Below, one piece after another: positions 8,997 to 18,636 of a DNA stretch of 64,000 nt; within the stretch, counting starts at the first letter, position 1; every line of letters starts with the position of its first letter. The position numbers and the translations under genes were made by a program. The notes under the pieces were generated by a model. It was not told the DNA's origin. It searched no databases and saw only the letters and a list, made by a program, of their open reading frames with translations. This DNA is from UBA1275 sp002323515 (GTDB lineage: Bacteria; Bacteroidota; Rhodothermia; Balneolales; Balneolaceae): positions 62,001 through 126,000 of the forward strand of contig CAXGAH010000003.1 in the NCBI GenBank assembly GCA_964007875.1, read 5' to 3'.

Positions 8997-9566
8997 CTAT
9001 ATAAACAGATTTCCTTGATCCTGATGTCGGCGTTGGGCTTCTTCTATTTTTGGTACTTCCGGCTTAGGAGTATGATCAATCATTTCGGGAAGAAAGCGCT
9101 TACCATGCATTCTTCGAGCAATCCCATGCAAAGCCCGCTCGCCTCGTGGAGTAATACGAACATAGCCACTTTCATCCTCAACTAGAAAGCCAAAACCACG
9201 TAAATCATTCAAAATAAGATATGATAGTTTGTCTACAACCCGTGAATGACGCTCAACATATTCACGATGGGGAGGTTCATCTTCGCTACTGTATACCAGT
9301 CCAAGTATGATGAACTCAGCCTCTGTCAATGGGTAGCCTTCGCTCCCTTTGGTTATTAGCTCATCCCATACTTTTTGCGAGTAAAATAAACCAAACCAGA
9401 ATTTTCCCTCTCTAAGCAACTCATGGCTCAATGCGCAACAAAAATATTCACCTGGCATTGATTTTCGTGGTTCACCCCTACTACGATACATACTTACCAT
9501 AGTAGCCAAGTCAAGCTCCCCAATATTTATTGGGTATGTGAAATGATAATTGCTTCTCTTTTGCAT
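8997..9566 (-). CDS. Uncharacterised protein with winged-helix-like C-terminal half
   Basis: A 189-residue soluble protein I cannot assign to a named family. Residues about 110-155 (LSYLILNDLRGFGFLVEDES then VRITPRGERALHGIARRM) look like the recognition part of a winged helix: a helix, a beta wing and the TPRGERAL motif common in DNA-binding proteins. The N-terminal half has no signal peptide, no membrane segment and no evident catalytic motif. It ends two bases from the convergent M1 peptidase gene, and its 256-base upstream region (9567-9822) shows no gene. A regulatory role is inference only. Confidence 0.6.
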   Translation of the reverse strand: MQKRSNYHFTYPINIGELDLATMVSMYRSRGEPRKSMPGEYFCCALSHELLREGKFWFGLFYSQKVWDELITKGSEGYPLTEAEFIILGLVYSSEDEPPHREYVERHSRVVDKLSYLILNDLRGFGFLVEDESGYVRITPRGERALHGIARRMHGKRFLPEMIDHTPKPEVPKIEEAQRRHQDQGNLFI

Positions 9567-9822
9567 GAAGGGTGAACGTTGTTTTTGTAGTAGTAAAATA
9601 CCTTACGAATAGACGCGTGTCAATGGGTGATTTTAACTGTGGGTTTTTAACATTTTTATAAGCATTCGCCCATTCTTTTTTAGTATACGGCAGTTACAAT
9701 TGGCTTAGGTATAATTGAACTTTGGCGTACTAGATTCCGTTTAATTATATGCAAATATCTTTAGAATAAACGATTAGAATCAAAAGAAGACTAATCTAAA
9801 AACCTATAGCCATTTAACTCAT

Positions 9823-10846
9823 TTGAAGAACATCGCCCGTCCACACCAATCGACCCTATATCTATTAACATGTGCCTTATTCATGGTCCTCACTATATTT
9901 AATCCGTCTAAATTATGCACATAGAATCTCGATATTATTCTTAATGCAACAGATGATGCAACGCTTTATGAGTCAAGTCAAGGAAACATCGCTAACAGCA
10001 AAGGGCAATATATATTCATCGTTAAAACAAATAATGTTAATTTACGTCGCACCCTAATTCGTTTTAACCTTAGCACTGAAATTCCGTCCAATGCGACTAT
10101 TGATTCAGTTCTTTTTATCCCTATCTATGAACAAAACCCAAAATGCAGCGCAAGATCTTCGTATTTATGTAGTTTTGGGAGCCTAGGCAGAGGGTATTTC
10201 TGATGCATCAGCAAATGAAGGGAAAGGTACTTCTGCCACCTAAGGTGATCTAACATGGACCTACCGGGTTTATCCTGATATGTTATGAGATAACGAAGGT
10301 GGGGATATTGGTGAGGAAATTTTATTTGAAGGGAGCATCCAAGGCAGTGGAAGTTATAGCCTAAAAGGAACAGAAGATTTTATTACACTTTTTGATCAAT
10401 GGCGAAAAGGTGATATGCCAAATTATGGGGTGATACTTATTTGAAACGAAGATTCTCAGAACCGGTACTCAAAATGATTCGCATCTGCCCAATTTAGTGG
10501 TAGTGCAAATCGCCCTAGCTTAAAAGTGTACGGAACCTACAACAACAGCACGAATAGTGAAGAGGAAGCCAAACTTCAAAAAATGATCTTTAGCCTTGCT
10601 CCAAACTATCCAAACCCTTTTAATCCATCGAGCAATATAAGTTTTACACTAGCACAAGCGGAACGTGTTGAATTAACAGTCTACAATCAACTTGGAATGC
10701 CTGTTCAAGAATTACTGCAAGAATATCGGAATGCAGGCACACATACGATCCTATTCGACCCAGCCAACTTACCCAGCGGATTGTACTTTTATCAGCTTAA
10801 AACATCGAATGGAAAACTTACCCGCAGTATGAGCCTTATTAAATAG
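9823..10846 (+). pseudogene. Decayed surface/secreted protein: DNRLRE-like domain plus intact T9SS type A sorting domain
   Basis: Translating in pieces recovers a secreted protein. A TTG-initiated signal-like region (from 9823) is followed by a DNRLRE-type segment containing ATDDATLYES, LRRTLIRFNLS and ATIDSVLF. Then come a region reading GISDASANEGKG, LTWTYRVYPD and ASAQFSGSANRPSLKVYG, and a complete C-terminal type IX sorting domain (YPNPFNPSS, VYNQLG, LPSGLYFY; 10526-10846). In-frame stops lie at 9922, 10184, 10241, 10286, 10442 and 10475, and the frame changes once near 10125-10140. Every stop is one substitution from a sensible residue (Gln, Trp, Glu, Trp, Gly, Arg). Decay is therefore recent, by point mutation. 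The last codon sits one base from the topA stop. Confidence 0.85.
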
Positions 10847-10847
10847 G

Positions 10848-13388
10848 CTACTTTTTTGTGGCGATCAATTCAATGGCTTGTTCTTTGGTTATGTCTTCAG
10901 GCTGTTTGCCTTTAGGTAAGCCAATATTCTTTTTACCGTATTTAATGTAAGGACCATAACGGCCATTCATTACTTTAATAGGAGTCTCGGTATCGGGAAA
11001 ATTACCTAAATCGTATAGTTCTGAGCTCCCTCTCTTGGCTGATTTTTGACTTAGCAATTCAACTGCTCTGTCTAACTCAATCTTCAGTACATCATCATCC
11101 TTAGTCAATGACTTAAAACTTCCATCATGCACGACATAGGGGCCATATCGACCAACTCCTGCTTTTACTACTTTTCCATCTTCCGGGTGTTCGCCTAACA
11201 TGCGTGGTAAAGCAAGCAATTTTAAGGCTAATTCTATGTCAACTTCTTCGGGACTCATCCCTTTAAGTAAAGAAACACGTTTCGGTTTTTTATCCTCCTC
11301 GGTCAATTCACCCAATTGAACATAAGGACCATAACGGCCCGATAATACAAATACAGGAAGGCCTGTATCTTCATCAAGTCCAACGGGCTTATCTTCTTCA
11401 GTTGACCTCTTTATAAGCTCTTCTAACTTGCTTGCTGTTAAATCACTCGGATCCATATCCAGTGGTAGTGATGTTGTGATTTCCTCGCCATCCTTTTGCA
11501 TTTTCGCATAAGGCCCAAAGCGACCAATAGCTACATTAATTCCTTCCAGACCTTCAAGGGGCAAATCTAACAATTTGGCTTTTTGAGGATCGATTTGATC
11601 TTCTTGGGAATCAACTTTTGCTTTAAGCCCATTAACTCCTTTATAGTAATCGTCTAAATAAGCAACCGGGTCTTGTTTTCCATTGGCTACTTTATCTAGT
11701 TTATCTTCCAAATTTGAGGTGAAACCACTATTAACCAGATCAGGAAAATGTTGCTCTAACAAAGCTGTAACCGCAAAAGCAGTAAAACTTGGGACCAATG
11801 CTTTACCTTCTTTTTTTGCATACCCACGATCTTGGATAGTGGATATAACCGCAGCATAGGTACTCGGTCTACCAACTCCACTTTTTTCAAGTTCTTTTAC
11901 AAGAGTGGCCTCGGTATAGCGCGCAGGTGGTTTGGTTTCGTGCTCACTGAAAACCAGATCTTGTAATTCGATACGATCACCCGCTGTTAGATTGGGTAAA
12001 AACTGCTCCTGGTTCTCTAACGCCGCCTCTGGATCATCACTTCCTTCAACATAAGCGCGGAAAAAACCTGGGAATAAAATCTTCTTCCCACTACTTCGAA
12101 AAGTAGCCGTTGCTTCGGTAGAAGTAGCTTCTATACTGACGTTGGTAAACTCTAATTCCGCCTCAGCCATCTGAGTAGCAATGGTTCTCTTCCAGATAAG
12201 GTCATATAATTTTAGCTCCCTATCACGTAAACCCGACTGTTCAGGCATAACAAATCGAGAACCCGACGGACGGATAGCTTCATGAGCTTCCTGTGCACTT
12301 TTTCCTTTGACGGTATAATTTCGAACACGTTCGAATAAATACTCTTTTCCATACTGATCAACAATGCCTTCCCTAGCCGCTTCTATTGCCTGGCCAGATA
12401 GTCGGGTAGAGTCTGTTCTCATGTACGTTATAAACCCTTTTTCATACAACTTCTGAGCCACACTCATCGTGTCGCGTGCTGAAAAACCAAATTTTCTGTT
12501 AGCCTCTTGTTGAAATGTAGAGGTAATGAACGGAGGAGCTGGGTTTCGCTTTTGAACTTTTACATCGACATCGCTTACTTTCCAATCCGCCTTCTTAAGT
12601 TGGCTTACCAATGAGCCAGCTTGTGTCTCATCCAGCAAAACGACAGAACCCGGTTTTTTAAGCTTACCCGTATTTTCGTCGAAATCTTTCCCATTAGCAA
12701 CTCTTTTACTATCAACATGAGTCAAATCTGCTTTGAATTGACTTTGGTTCCCCTCTTTTTGAACCATTGCTTGCAGGTCATAATAGGTTCCTTTTCGGAA
12801 TTTCATGCGCTCTCGTTCGCGTTGAACAATGAACTCAACTGCTACAGATTGTACCCGCCCAGCAGATAGTCCGGGTGCGATTTTCTTCCATAACAAAGGA
12901 GAAACCGTATATCCCGCTAATCGGTCTAAAATACGTCTGGTTTCTTGTGCATAAACCAAATTCATGTCAATTTTACGAGTATTTTCTAGCGCATTCTGAA
13001 CTGCTTCTTTAGTAATTTCTCTAAATACCATTCTCTTTACTGGTACTTTAGGTTTTAATACCTCTAATAAATGCCAAGATATCGCCTCCCCCTCGCGATC
13101 TTCATCCGTTGCCAATATAAGCTCATCTACCCCTTTCAGCTTATCTTTAAGACGTTTTACAATCTTCTTCTTATCCGGCGGAGTCACATAAATAGCAAAG
13201 TATCGGTCATCTGGATTAATACCCAAACTAGACCAACTCTCTTTTTTATATTTAGCAGGTACCAATTTAGCCGAAGAAGGCAAATCTCTGATATGCCCCA
13301 TGGACGAATCCACCTCATATCCTTTTGGCAAATACTTACTTATAGTCTTTGTTTTTGTTGGGGATTCTACGATTACGAGTCTTTTCAT
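10848..13388 (-). CDS. topA: DNA topoisomerase I (type IA)
   Basis: An 846-residue type IA topoisomerase that relaxes negative supercoils. The Toprim domain starts at MKRLVIVESPTKTKTI and holds the acidic metal triad in DEDRE (95-99). The GLSAGRVQSVAV strand-passage motif is at 173-184, and the catalytic tyrosine is Tyr322 in FITYMRTDSTRL. Instead of E. coli-type zinc fingers, the C-terminus carries four lysine-rich repeats, each built on GR(F/Y)GPY (GRFGPYAK, GRYGPYVQ, GRYGPYVV, GRYGPYIK). This arrangement is known from Actinobacteria and Bacteroidota. It converges with the DNRLRE pseudogene. Confidence 0.96.
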   Translation of the reverse strand: MKRLVIVESPTKTKTISKYLPKGYEVDSSMGHIRDLPSSAKLVPAKYKKESWSSLGINPDDRYFAIYVTPPDKKKIVKRLKDKLKGVDELILATDEDREGEAISWHLLEVLKPKVPVKRMVFREITKEAVQNALENTRKIDMNLVYAQETRRILDRLAGYTVSPLLWKKIAPGLSAGRVQSVAVEFIVQRERERMKFRKGTYYDLQAMVQKEGNQSQFKADLTHVDSKRVANGKDFDENTGKLKKPGSVVLLDETQAGSLVSQLKKADWKVSDVDVKVQKRNPAPPFITSTFQQEANRKFGFSARDTMSVAQKLYEKGFITYMRTDSTRLSGQAIEAAREGIVDQYGKEYLFERVRNYTVKGKSAQEAHEAIRPSGSRFVMPEQSGLRDRELKLYDLIWKRTIATQMAEAELEFTNVSIEATSTEATATFRSSGKKILFPGFFRAYVEGSDDPEAALENQEQFLPNLTAGDRIELQDLVFSEHETKPPARYTEATLVKELEKSGVGRPSTYAAVISTIQDRGYAKKEGKALVPSFTAFAVTALLEQHFPDLVNSGFTSNLEDKLDKVANGKQDPVAYLDDYYKGVNGLKAKVDSQEDQIDPQKAKLLDLPLEGLEGINVAIGRFGPYAKMQKDGEEITTSLPLDMDPSDLTASKLEELIKRSTEEDKPVGLDEDTGLPVFVLSGRYGPYVQLGELTEEDKKPKRVSLLKGMSPEEVDIELALKLLALPRMLGEHPEDGKVVKAGVGRYGPYVVHDGSFKSLTKDDDVLKIELDRAVELLSQKSAKRGSSELYDLGNFPDTETPIKVMNGRYGPYIKYGKKNIGLPKGKQPEDITKEQAIELIATKK

Positions 13389-13458
13389 GGGTCTTTTTAA
13401 TGGGAATAACAGATGTAAATAATTGGGCAGTAATTAGATTCTTATCTTAAGCAATAGA

Positions 13459-13932
13459 TTACAAACTTTCTACCAGCTCTTTTAGCTCCTCGGCATGCGC
13501 TTTGGTATTCACTTTATCAATGACTGCCAAAATAGTACCATCTGTGTCAATAACAAAGGCAGAACGGGAAGGGGCTTTATAAACTTTTCCGTACATCTTT
13601 TTTTCCACTATAGATTGAGTTGCTTTTGCAAAAGCATGATCAGGGTCGGATAACAAGGTAAATGAAATACCCTGTTTATCAGCATATTTTTTATGTGAGC
13701 CACAGGTATCTTTACTTAAGGCCATTAATTGATACCCTTTTTCAGCAAACCAAGATGCATGCTCAGCTAAACTTGCGGTCTGTTTATCACAGCTTCCAGT
13801 GTTGTTTTTCATATAGACCGATACAATAGCTCGGCGGTCAAGTAATGACGAGAAAAGTTGTTCGTATTCTTGGCCATCTTTCACCGTTTTTATCATAAAA
13901 TCTGTATCGATTTTACTTCCAATCTCTTTCAT
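13459..13932 (-). CDS. Peroxiredoxin of the AhpC/TSA (Bcp/PrxQ-like) family
   Basis: A 157-residue thiol peroxidase-like protein. The peroxidatic cysteine is Cys48 in KNNTGSC, aligning with the Prx motif PxxxTxxC except that the proline is methionine (MKNNTGSC). The supporting arginine is present in APSRSAFVID. A second cysteine, Cys77 in SKDTCGSHKKYADK, sits where PrxQ proteins usually have DSxxSHKKF and could be the resolving residue. Members reduce hydroperoxides with thioredoxin in the cytoplasm. The altered active-site proline makes the peroxidase activity less certain. It lies 70 bases downstream of nothing cotranscribed; topA begins in the same direction just after it. Confidence 0.8.
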   Translation of the reverse strand: MKEIGSKIDTDFMIKTVKDGQEYEQLFSSLLDRRAIVSVYMKNNTGSCDKQTASLAEHASWFAEKGYQLMALSKDTCGSHKKYADKQGISFTLLSDPDHAFAKATQSIVEKKMYGKVYKAPSRSAFVIDTDGTILAVIDKVNTKAHAEELKELVESL

Positions 13933-14131
13933 TAATTTTCCTCGTTCATTTATTGTGTACTTTGATGTGTATGCTAGTTGATACGTTAACCTGTAAAACT
14001 TGTTCGTTTTCTAAGTTACTATGTAAACAACTTCCAAAACTTAACAGGATTATAGTAACGGATAATGCGACTTCATTCGTTCACCTTCGAACACCTTCGT
14101 TCATCCCACTTTGCTTTGTAAATTTTCCGAA

Positions 14132-14704
14132 CTAAAGGTGCTTATCACGCGTATGCAATAAATACTTTGCAGTGGTGGCTGCTACAAGTGAGTGATCAAT
14201 AACTCCTGACTGAATAAAGTCTAAAAATTGTTCAATGGGTAATAAATGCACCTGAATACGCTCGTTTCCATCAAGCTTTTGCTCGGCTACTTTTTTACAG
14301 TTCAATGCTAAAAAACTATGCGTATAATTATCTTGCATTGCCGGATTTGAACTAACTTTTCCCAATGAAATCCACTCTTCGGAAGCAAAGCCGGTTTCTT
14401 CCAATAGTTCGCGTTTGGAGGTTTCTAGTGGATGTTCACCAGGATCGCATACCCCACCCGCTAACTCTAGGGTAGGGGCTTGAATTCCGTATCTGTACTG
14501 CTCGACTAGAATCACCTTCTGATCCTTAGTTAATGCCATTACGTTTATCCAATCCGGTGCTTTTAACACAGAAAAACTTGTTCTATGCTGTTCTGAAGCC
14601 AATATCATATCCCTTTGTAGTAGTTCAAATATCTTTGTGACCTGCAAAGTGCGTTCTTGTTCAGTATTCCAAGATTCAATGGTAAAGGTGAAATCAGCAT
14701 TCAT
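14132..14704 (-). CDS. Nudix hydrolase, ADP-ribose pyrophosphatase-like
   Basis: A 190-residue Nudix protein. The full box GX5EX7REUXEEXGU spans residues 84-106 (Gly84, Glu90, Arg98, Glu99, Glu102, Glu103, Gly105). The upstream EQYRYGIQAPTLELAGG is characteristic of ADP-sugar pyrophosphatases such as NudF, which hydrolyse ADP-ribose to AMP and ribose-5-phosphate. AMP nucleosidase is encoded divergently 112 bases away, so both genes handle AMP/ribose-phosphate recycling, although the substrate here is not proven. The 200-base gap to the peroxiredoxin gene holds no gene. Confidence 0.85.
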   Translation of the reverse strand: MNADFTFTIESWNTEQERTLQVTKIFELLQRDMILASEQHRTSFSVLKAPDWINVMALTKDQKVILVEQYRYGIQAPTLELAGGVCDPGEHPLETSKRELLEETGFASEEWISLGKVSSNPAMQDNYTHSFLALNCKKVAEQKLDGNERIQVHLLPIEQFLDFIQSGVIDHSLVAATTAKYLLHTRDKHL

Positions 14705-14816
14705 AATGATCTAGTAAAAATAGGGACATACCTGAGGGTAAGGATTGTGAAGAATCTACAGTATTCTAGCATTTATCAGTATTATCTCCTCAAATTAAAT
14801 TTCTTTATATTAGTAT

Positions 14817-15980
14817 ATGAAAAAAATTATGTCCATCTCACCTGATTCATTTACCAAAGAAGATGTACAGCTACTCTGCAAGCGCATGGATCAGCTTTTT
14901 GATGAAGGATTCTATCCTCATCTTGAAATTAACCGAGAATATTCCAAGCATAACCCAAGGTTACGTGGAGAAATAGCTCACCCAAAAGTATTTAGATGGT
15001 ACTTAATCCGCGAACTGTATAGGCTTTTAAGCAAAGGAGCCTCTATACAATTACATCAAAAAAGAACACGTATTGCACTCAATGATCCCACCCTATTATC
15101 TCATATGGATGAAGAGGAATGGGATTTTACTAAGAAAAAGTTGTTTTTGTTTTCTCCTGAGCGCGTAGATCTTTCCATTAATAGGTTGCTACATTACACT
15201 GGAACTAAGCCGGAACATTTTCAGCGATACATCCTGTTTACCAACTATGGCATGCATGTAGAGGTCTTCAAAGAAAGGTTTCCAGATGCGATAAAACCAG
15301 ATAATGAAGGGGTTCAGATGCCCGCTTATCACTGGATTCAACCTAACAATACCGGTATGAGTCTTATTAATATTGGGGTTGGCCCCTCTAATGCTAAAAC
15401 CATAACCGATCACATATCGGTATTACGACCCGACGCAATGATTATGGTTGGCCATTGCGGTGGTTTACGAAATCACCAACGTATTGGGGATTTCGTTCTT
15501 GCCAGTGGGTATTTTCGGGACGACCGAGTGTTGGACGACGTATTTCCTATCGGAAACCCTGTTATTCCTAATCATTTACTTAACAGTTATCTAAAACAAG
15601 CGCTCGACCAGCATGGTATTGAACACAGAATAGGAACTGTATTTACTACTGCAAATCGAAATTGGGAGTTTTCAGCTAAAGATACCGTGCAGCGTATCCA
15701 CCAAAGCCGGAGCGTTGCTATTGATATGGAATCCGGAACCGTTGCAACCAATGGATTTAGGTATCGTGTTCCTCACGCAACACTACTGAGCGTAAGTGAT
15801 AAACCACTACACGGAAAGCCCAAGCTTAGTCAACAGGCTCAAGAGTTTTATAATCGTTCAAAAAAACTTCACCTAGAACTGGTCCTTGAAACTATAGAGG
15901 CGGTCAAATCACATCATCCAGAAGGACTTCCTAATTCCAGTATTCGAGCCATAAATGAACCACTAATGGGTGGGGTTTAA
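14817..15980 (+). CDS. amn: AMP nucleosidase
   Basis: A 387-residue AMP nucleosidase, which cleaves AMP to adenine and ribose-5-phosphate. The C-terminal nucleoside-phosphorylase fold shows VGHCGGLRNHQRIGDFVLA, TTANRNWEF and the nucleoside-binding DMESGTVATNGFRY, then LLSVSDKPLHG. The N-terminal AMP-specific domain is shorter than in E. coli (484 residues). The first ATG (14817) is used; a second in-frame ATG at 14829 is equally possible. The gene is monocistronic and divergent from the Nudix hydrolase. Confidence 0.9.
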   Translation: MKKIMSISPDSFTKEDVQLLCKRMDQLFDEGFYPHLEINREYSKHNPRLRGEIAHPKVFRWYLIRELYRLLSKGASIQLHQKRTRIALNDPTLLSHMDEEEWDFTKKKLFLFSPERVDLSINRLLHYTGTKPEHFQRYILFTNYGMHVEVFKERFPDAIKPDNEGVQMPAYHWIQPNNTGMSLINIGVGPSNAKTITDHISVLRPDAMIMVGHCGGLRNHQRIGDFVLASGYFRDDRVLDDVFPIGNPVIPNHLLNSYLKQALDQHGIEHRIGTVFTTANRNWEFSAKDTVQRIHQSRSVAIDMESGTVATNGFRYRVPHATLLSVSDKPLHGKPKLSQQAQEFYNRSKKLHLELVLETIEAVKSHHPEGLPNSSIRAINEPLMGGV

Positions 15981-16033
15981 TGAATAACCGCCTCAAATTC
16001 TAGGGTGCATGGCCTCTAACTCATGTTGGTGGG

Positions 16034-18592
16034 TCAAAAATGCACACTAAAACCAAGCTGAACACTACGCCCTGATGCAGAAATTCCAGAACTGTAGGGT
16101 CGATAACGCTGATCAGTAAGATTTTCTACTTTTAGAAGTATGTTCCCCCTATCAGCAATCTCATATTTTCCAACTAGATTCCACACACCCCAAGAAGGAG
16201 CGTAGGTTAAATTCTCTGCATTAAGTGCATATAGCTCTGTTTTTCCGCGTTCTGTTATAGCCATTTGACTATGCGATTTTGTTCCTTGGATGCGATGTAT
16301 TAGGGTCCCAGACCATGAGTTATGTTCATAATTAAGACTACTTTCCCCAAAATAAGGTGCCGCATGTCTAGAGGGGCTTATAGCGCCATTGTCCAACTCT
16401 TCTTCTCCTTTTTGCAGGTTCATTCGGGTGGTTAATATCCACCGGCTACCTAATTGGATATCCAGACTCCACTGCATGCCATAGACTCGAGAATAGGCCG
16501 CATTTTGTATCGCCTGTATCCGACTATCAATTCCTTGATAGAGCATAGTTGTTTGCCCGTTTAGCTCGTAATCCCTACGTACCATGGCATCTTTCAAATG
16601 GGTCCAATACGCGTTCAATTCAATCTTAAGCCCACTCCGTACTCTGTGAACTAGTCCTGCATCTATATTCCAAGCATATTCTGCTTTGAGGTATGGGTTA
16701 GGCACGGTTACTGCTCCAGGCTCTGAATCGAAAATCTTTCCCATATCGTCCACATTAGGGGATCGAAAGGCTGTTCCCAAATTTAGCTTAAGTACCCAAT
16801 CATAATTAGGCCGGCTTATAAACCCAAGAGACCCAACTAGGGCTCGATCACGGAGATTGGCCTCATCGAATAATACTATATCTAAGCGTTCAAAGTTTCC
16901 AAATTGAGCATCGATATTATAGGTGTTATAACGTAAACCGGCTTGTAGCTTGATCTTTGTATTTAATTGAATATCCGAGTGTAAAAAAATTGCCGATGAG
17001 TTCCATGTTGCGTTAGGATATCTAGAAGTACCTAGTTCAGATTCTTCTTCATTTAAACGTTGCACAAATCCTTTCGAATTCACCTTGTTTTGCACCCATT
17101 CCACCCCGTAGCTAAGTAATATTCGCTCGCTTAACCACTTTATGGCGTCAATGTGAATTGAATTGGCATGAACCAACTCTTCCTGCTGCTCGGTGAATAA
17201 CTCTCCAAAGTTTCTACTCATTCTGCTTTCCCAAAAATCCTGCCGAGCCCCTTTGATTATTAATTGATCATAAACGGGTTTATGTACTCCTCCACTTAGC
17301 TTTAGTGATAAAAGATGCATTTTCCAGCCCTGCGGCCCATAATCCCATCTCGCATATCGTGGTAATCCATCTCGCATTCGAAGATGACGGTCATATCTCC
17401 CGTAATTTGAGGTTTCAGAAAACTGAAAGGTATACCGTATATCCATTCCATCTGTGGGTTGCCAACGAACTTTTTGCATTGTATTCCACTGATCATATCC
17501 TGAAGGAATTTGTAGTAATGGGTCGCTCTGCTGGACTATTTCATCAGGAACTCGACCATTAATAAGTGGGTCAGCAGTACTTTGCCAATCATGTGCAGGA
17601 TAGCTTTTCACGTAATAATTTTTCACATAATCATCCGGACCATTCGATCCTTGCCTAAGATGGTCATACTGCCATCTACTTATGCTTCCAAGCCACGCCC
17701 ATTTATTCCATCCTAATTGTAGATCCAGGTGTCCGGTACGTTCATTATTTGCCGTTGTCCCCCGAACTACAGCTTTCCCACTAACAATCGGATTAAAAAC
17801 CTTTCTTAAACTATCCAATGCAAATTCTGGAGTCAAGGTCTCAAAACTCATTACCCCCCCAATAGCATCACTTCCATATATCACCGAACTAGGGCCAAAT
17901 AATATTTCCATGCGTTGCATAGAAAAAGGGTCTAGATTAATGACATTCTGTATGTTACCGCTTCTAAAAATAGCCGTATTCATACGGATTCCATCTACAC
18001 TGTAGAGCAAACGGTTGTTTGCAAAACCACGAATCATTGGACTACCGCCACCTTGTTGACTTTTTTGAATAAAGACTTTCCCACTGAGCCCAAGTGCATC
18101 TGCCATCGTTTGAGGCTGGCGACGCTGAATTACTTCCGGCTCAATAACTGAAATAGCTTGCGAAACGGAGGTGTAATTTTGCCTCCATCTAGTGGCCGAA
18201 ATTACCACATTTTCAAGCTGAAAGGTTTCAGGCACCAAATATAAGGTATCGTTTAGTGCCCGTAAGTCCTGGTAACTCACTACTCTTTTTCGATATCCTA
18301 AAGCTTGAATTTCAATCTGTTCTTGACCTTTAAAACGGTCTATCCGGACTTGCCCTTTCGTATTAGTTATTTCTGATATAGCTGCTTTTTTGCTCCAAAA
18401 ACTTACTCCAATTACCGGAGATGTATCCTCTGCATCCAACACCAATAACACATCGGATTCATTATCTAGGGGCATAGGTAGTGCAGAGTACATAGCGGTA
18501 CTAAGCACTAGACCTGCAATGAGTGTCAAAAAGGATATAGACCGAATAGAAATCGGCCTGAAAATTTGAGATATGATAGATGGCTGTATCAT
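16034..18592 (-). CDS. TonB-dependent outer-membrane receptor
   Basis: An 852-residue outer-membrane receptor. An N-terminal hydrophobic segment (about 18-36) is the signal. Residues about 48-115 form a carboxypeptidase-regulatory-like beta domain. The plug follows from about 130, with MADALGLSGKVFIQKS, GSPMIRGFANNRLLYSVDGIR and the RMEILFGPSSVIYGSDAIGG motif. The remainder is a 22-strand-type barrel ending SVQLGFSVHF with terminal phenylalanine. The plug resembles haem/siderophore receptors, but the substrate cannot be read from the sequence. It would depend on ExbB-ExbD-TonB encoded at 27707-29678. It sits at the downstream end of the long minus-strand block. Confidence 0.9.
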   Translation of the reverse strand: MIQPSIISQIFRPISIRSISFLTLIAGLVLSTAMYSALPMPLDNESDVLLVLDAEDTSPVIGVSFWSKKAAISEITNTKGQVRIDRFKGQEQIEIQALGYRKRVVSYQDLRALNDTLYLVPETFQLENVVISATRWRQNYTSVSQAISVIEPEVIQRRQPQTMADALGLSGKVFIQKSQQGGGSPMIRGFANNRLLYSVDGIRMNTAIFRSGNIQNVINLDPFSMQRMEILFGPSSVIYGSDAIGGVMSFETLTPEFALDSLRKVFNPIVSGKAVVRGTTANNERTGHLDLQLGWNKWAWLGSISRWQYDHLRQGSNGPDDYVKNYYVKSYPAHDWQSTADPLINGRVPDEIVQQSDPLLQIPSGYDQWNTMQKVRWQPTDGMDIRYTFQFSETSNYGRYDRHLRMRDGLPRYARWDYGPQGWKMHLLSLKLSGGVHKPVYDQLIIKGARQDFWESRMSRNFGELFTEQQEELVHANSIHIDAIKWLSERILLSYGVEWVQNKVNSKGFVQRLNEEESELGTSRYPNATWNSSAIFLHSDIQLNTKIKLQAGLRYNTYNIDAQFGNFERLDIVLFDEANLRDRALVGSLGFISRPNYDWVLKLNLGTAFRSPNVDDMGKIFDSEPGAVTVPNPYLKAEYAWNIDAGLVHRVRSGLKIELNAYWTHLKDAMVRRDYELNGQTTMLYQGIDSRIQAIQNAAYSRVYGMQWSLDIQLGSRWILTTRMNLQKGEEELDNGAISPSRHAAPYFGESSLNYEHNSWSGTLIHRIQGTKSHSQMAITERGKTELYALNAENLTYAPSWGVWNLVGKYEIADRGNILLKVENLTDQRYRPYSSGISASGRSVQLGFSVHF

Positions 18593-18636
18593 TATCTCGA
18601 AATATAACAGTTATAATAGCGAAGAAGAGTAGAGAA

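Noticed and set aside
13953..14135. Small Cys-rich frame between peroxiredoxin and Nudix genes
   Set aside because: No ribosome-binding site or family resemblance; lies opposite the leader region of the peroxiredoxin gene.
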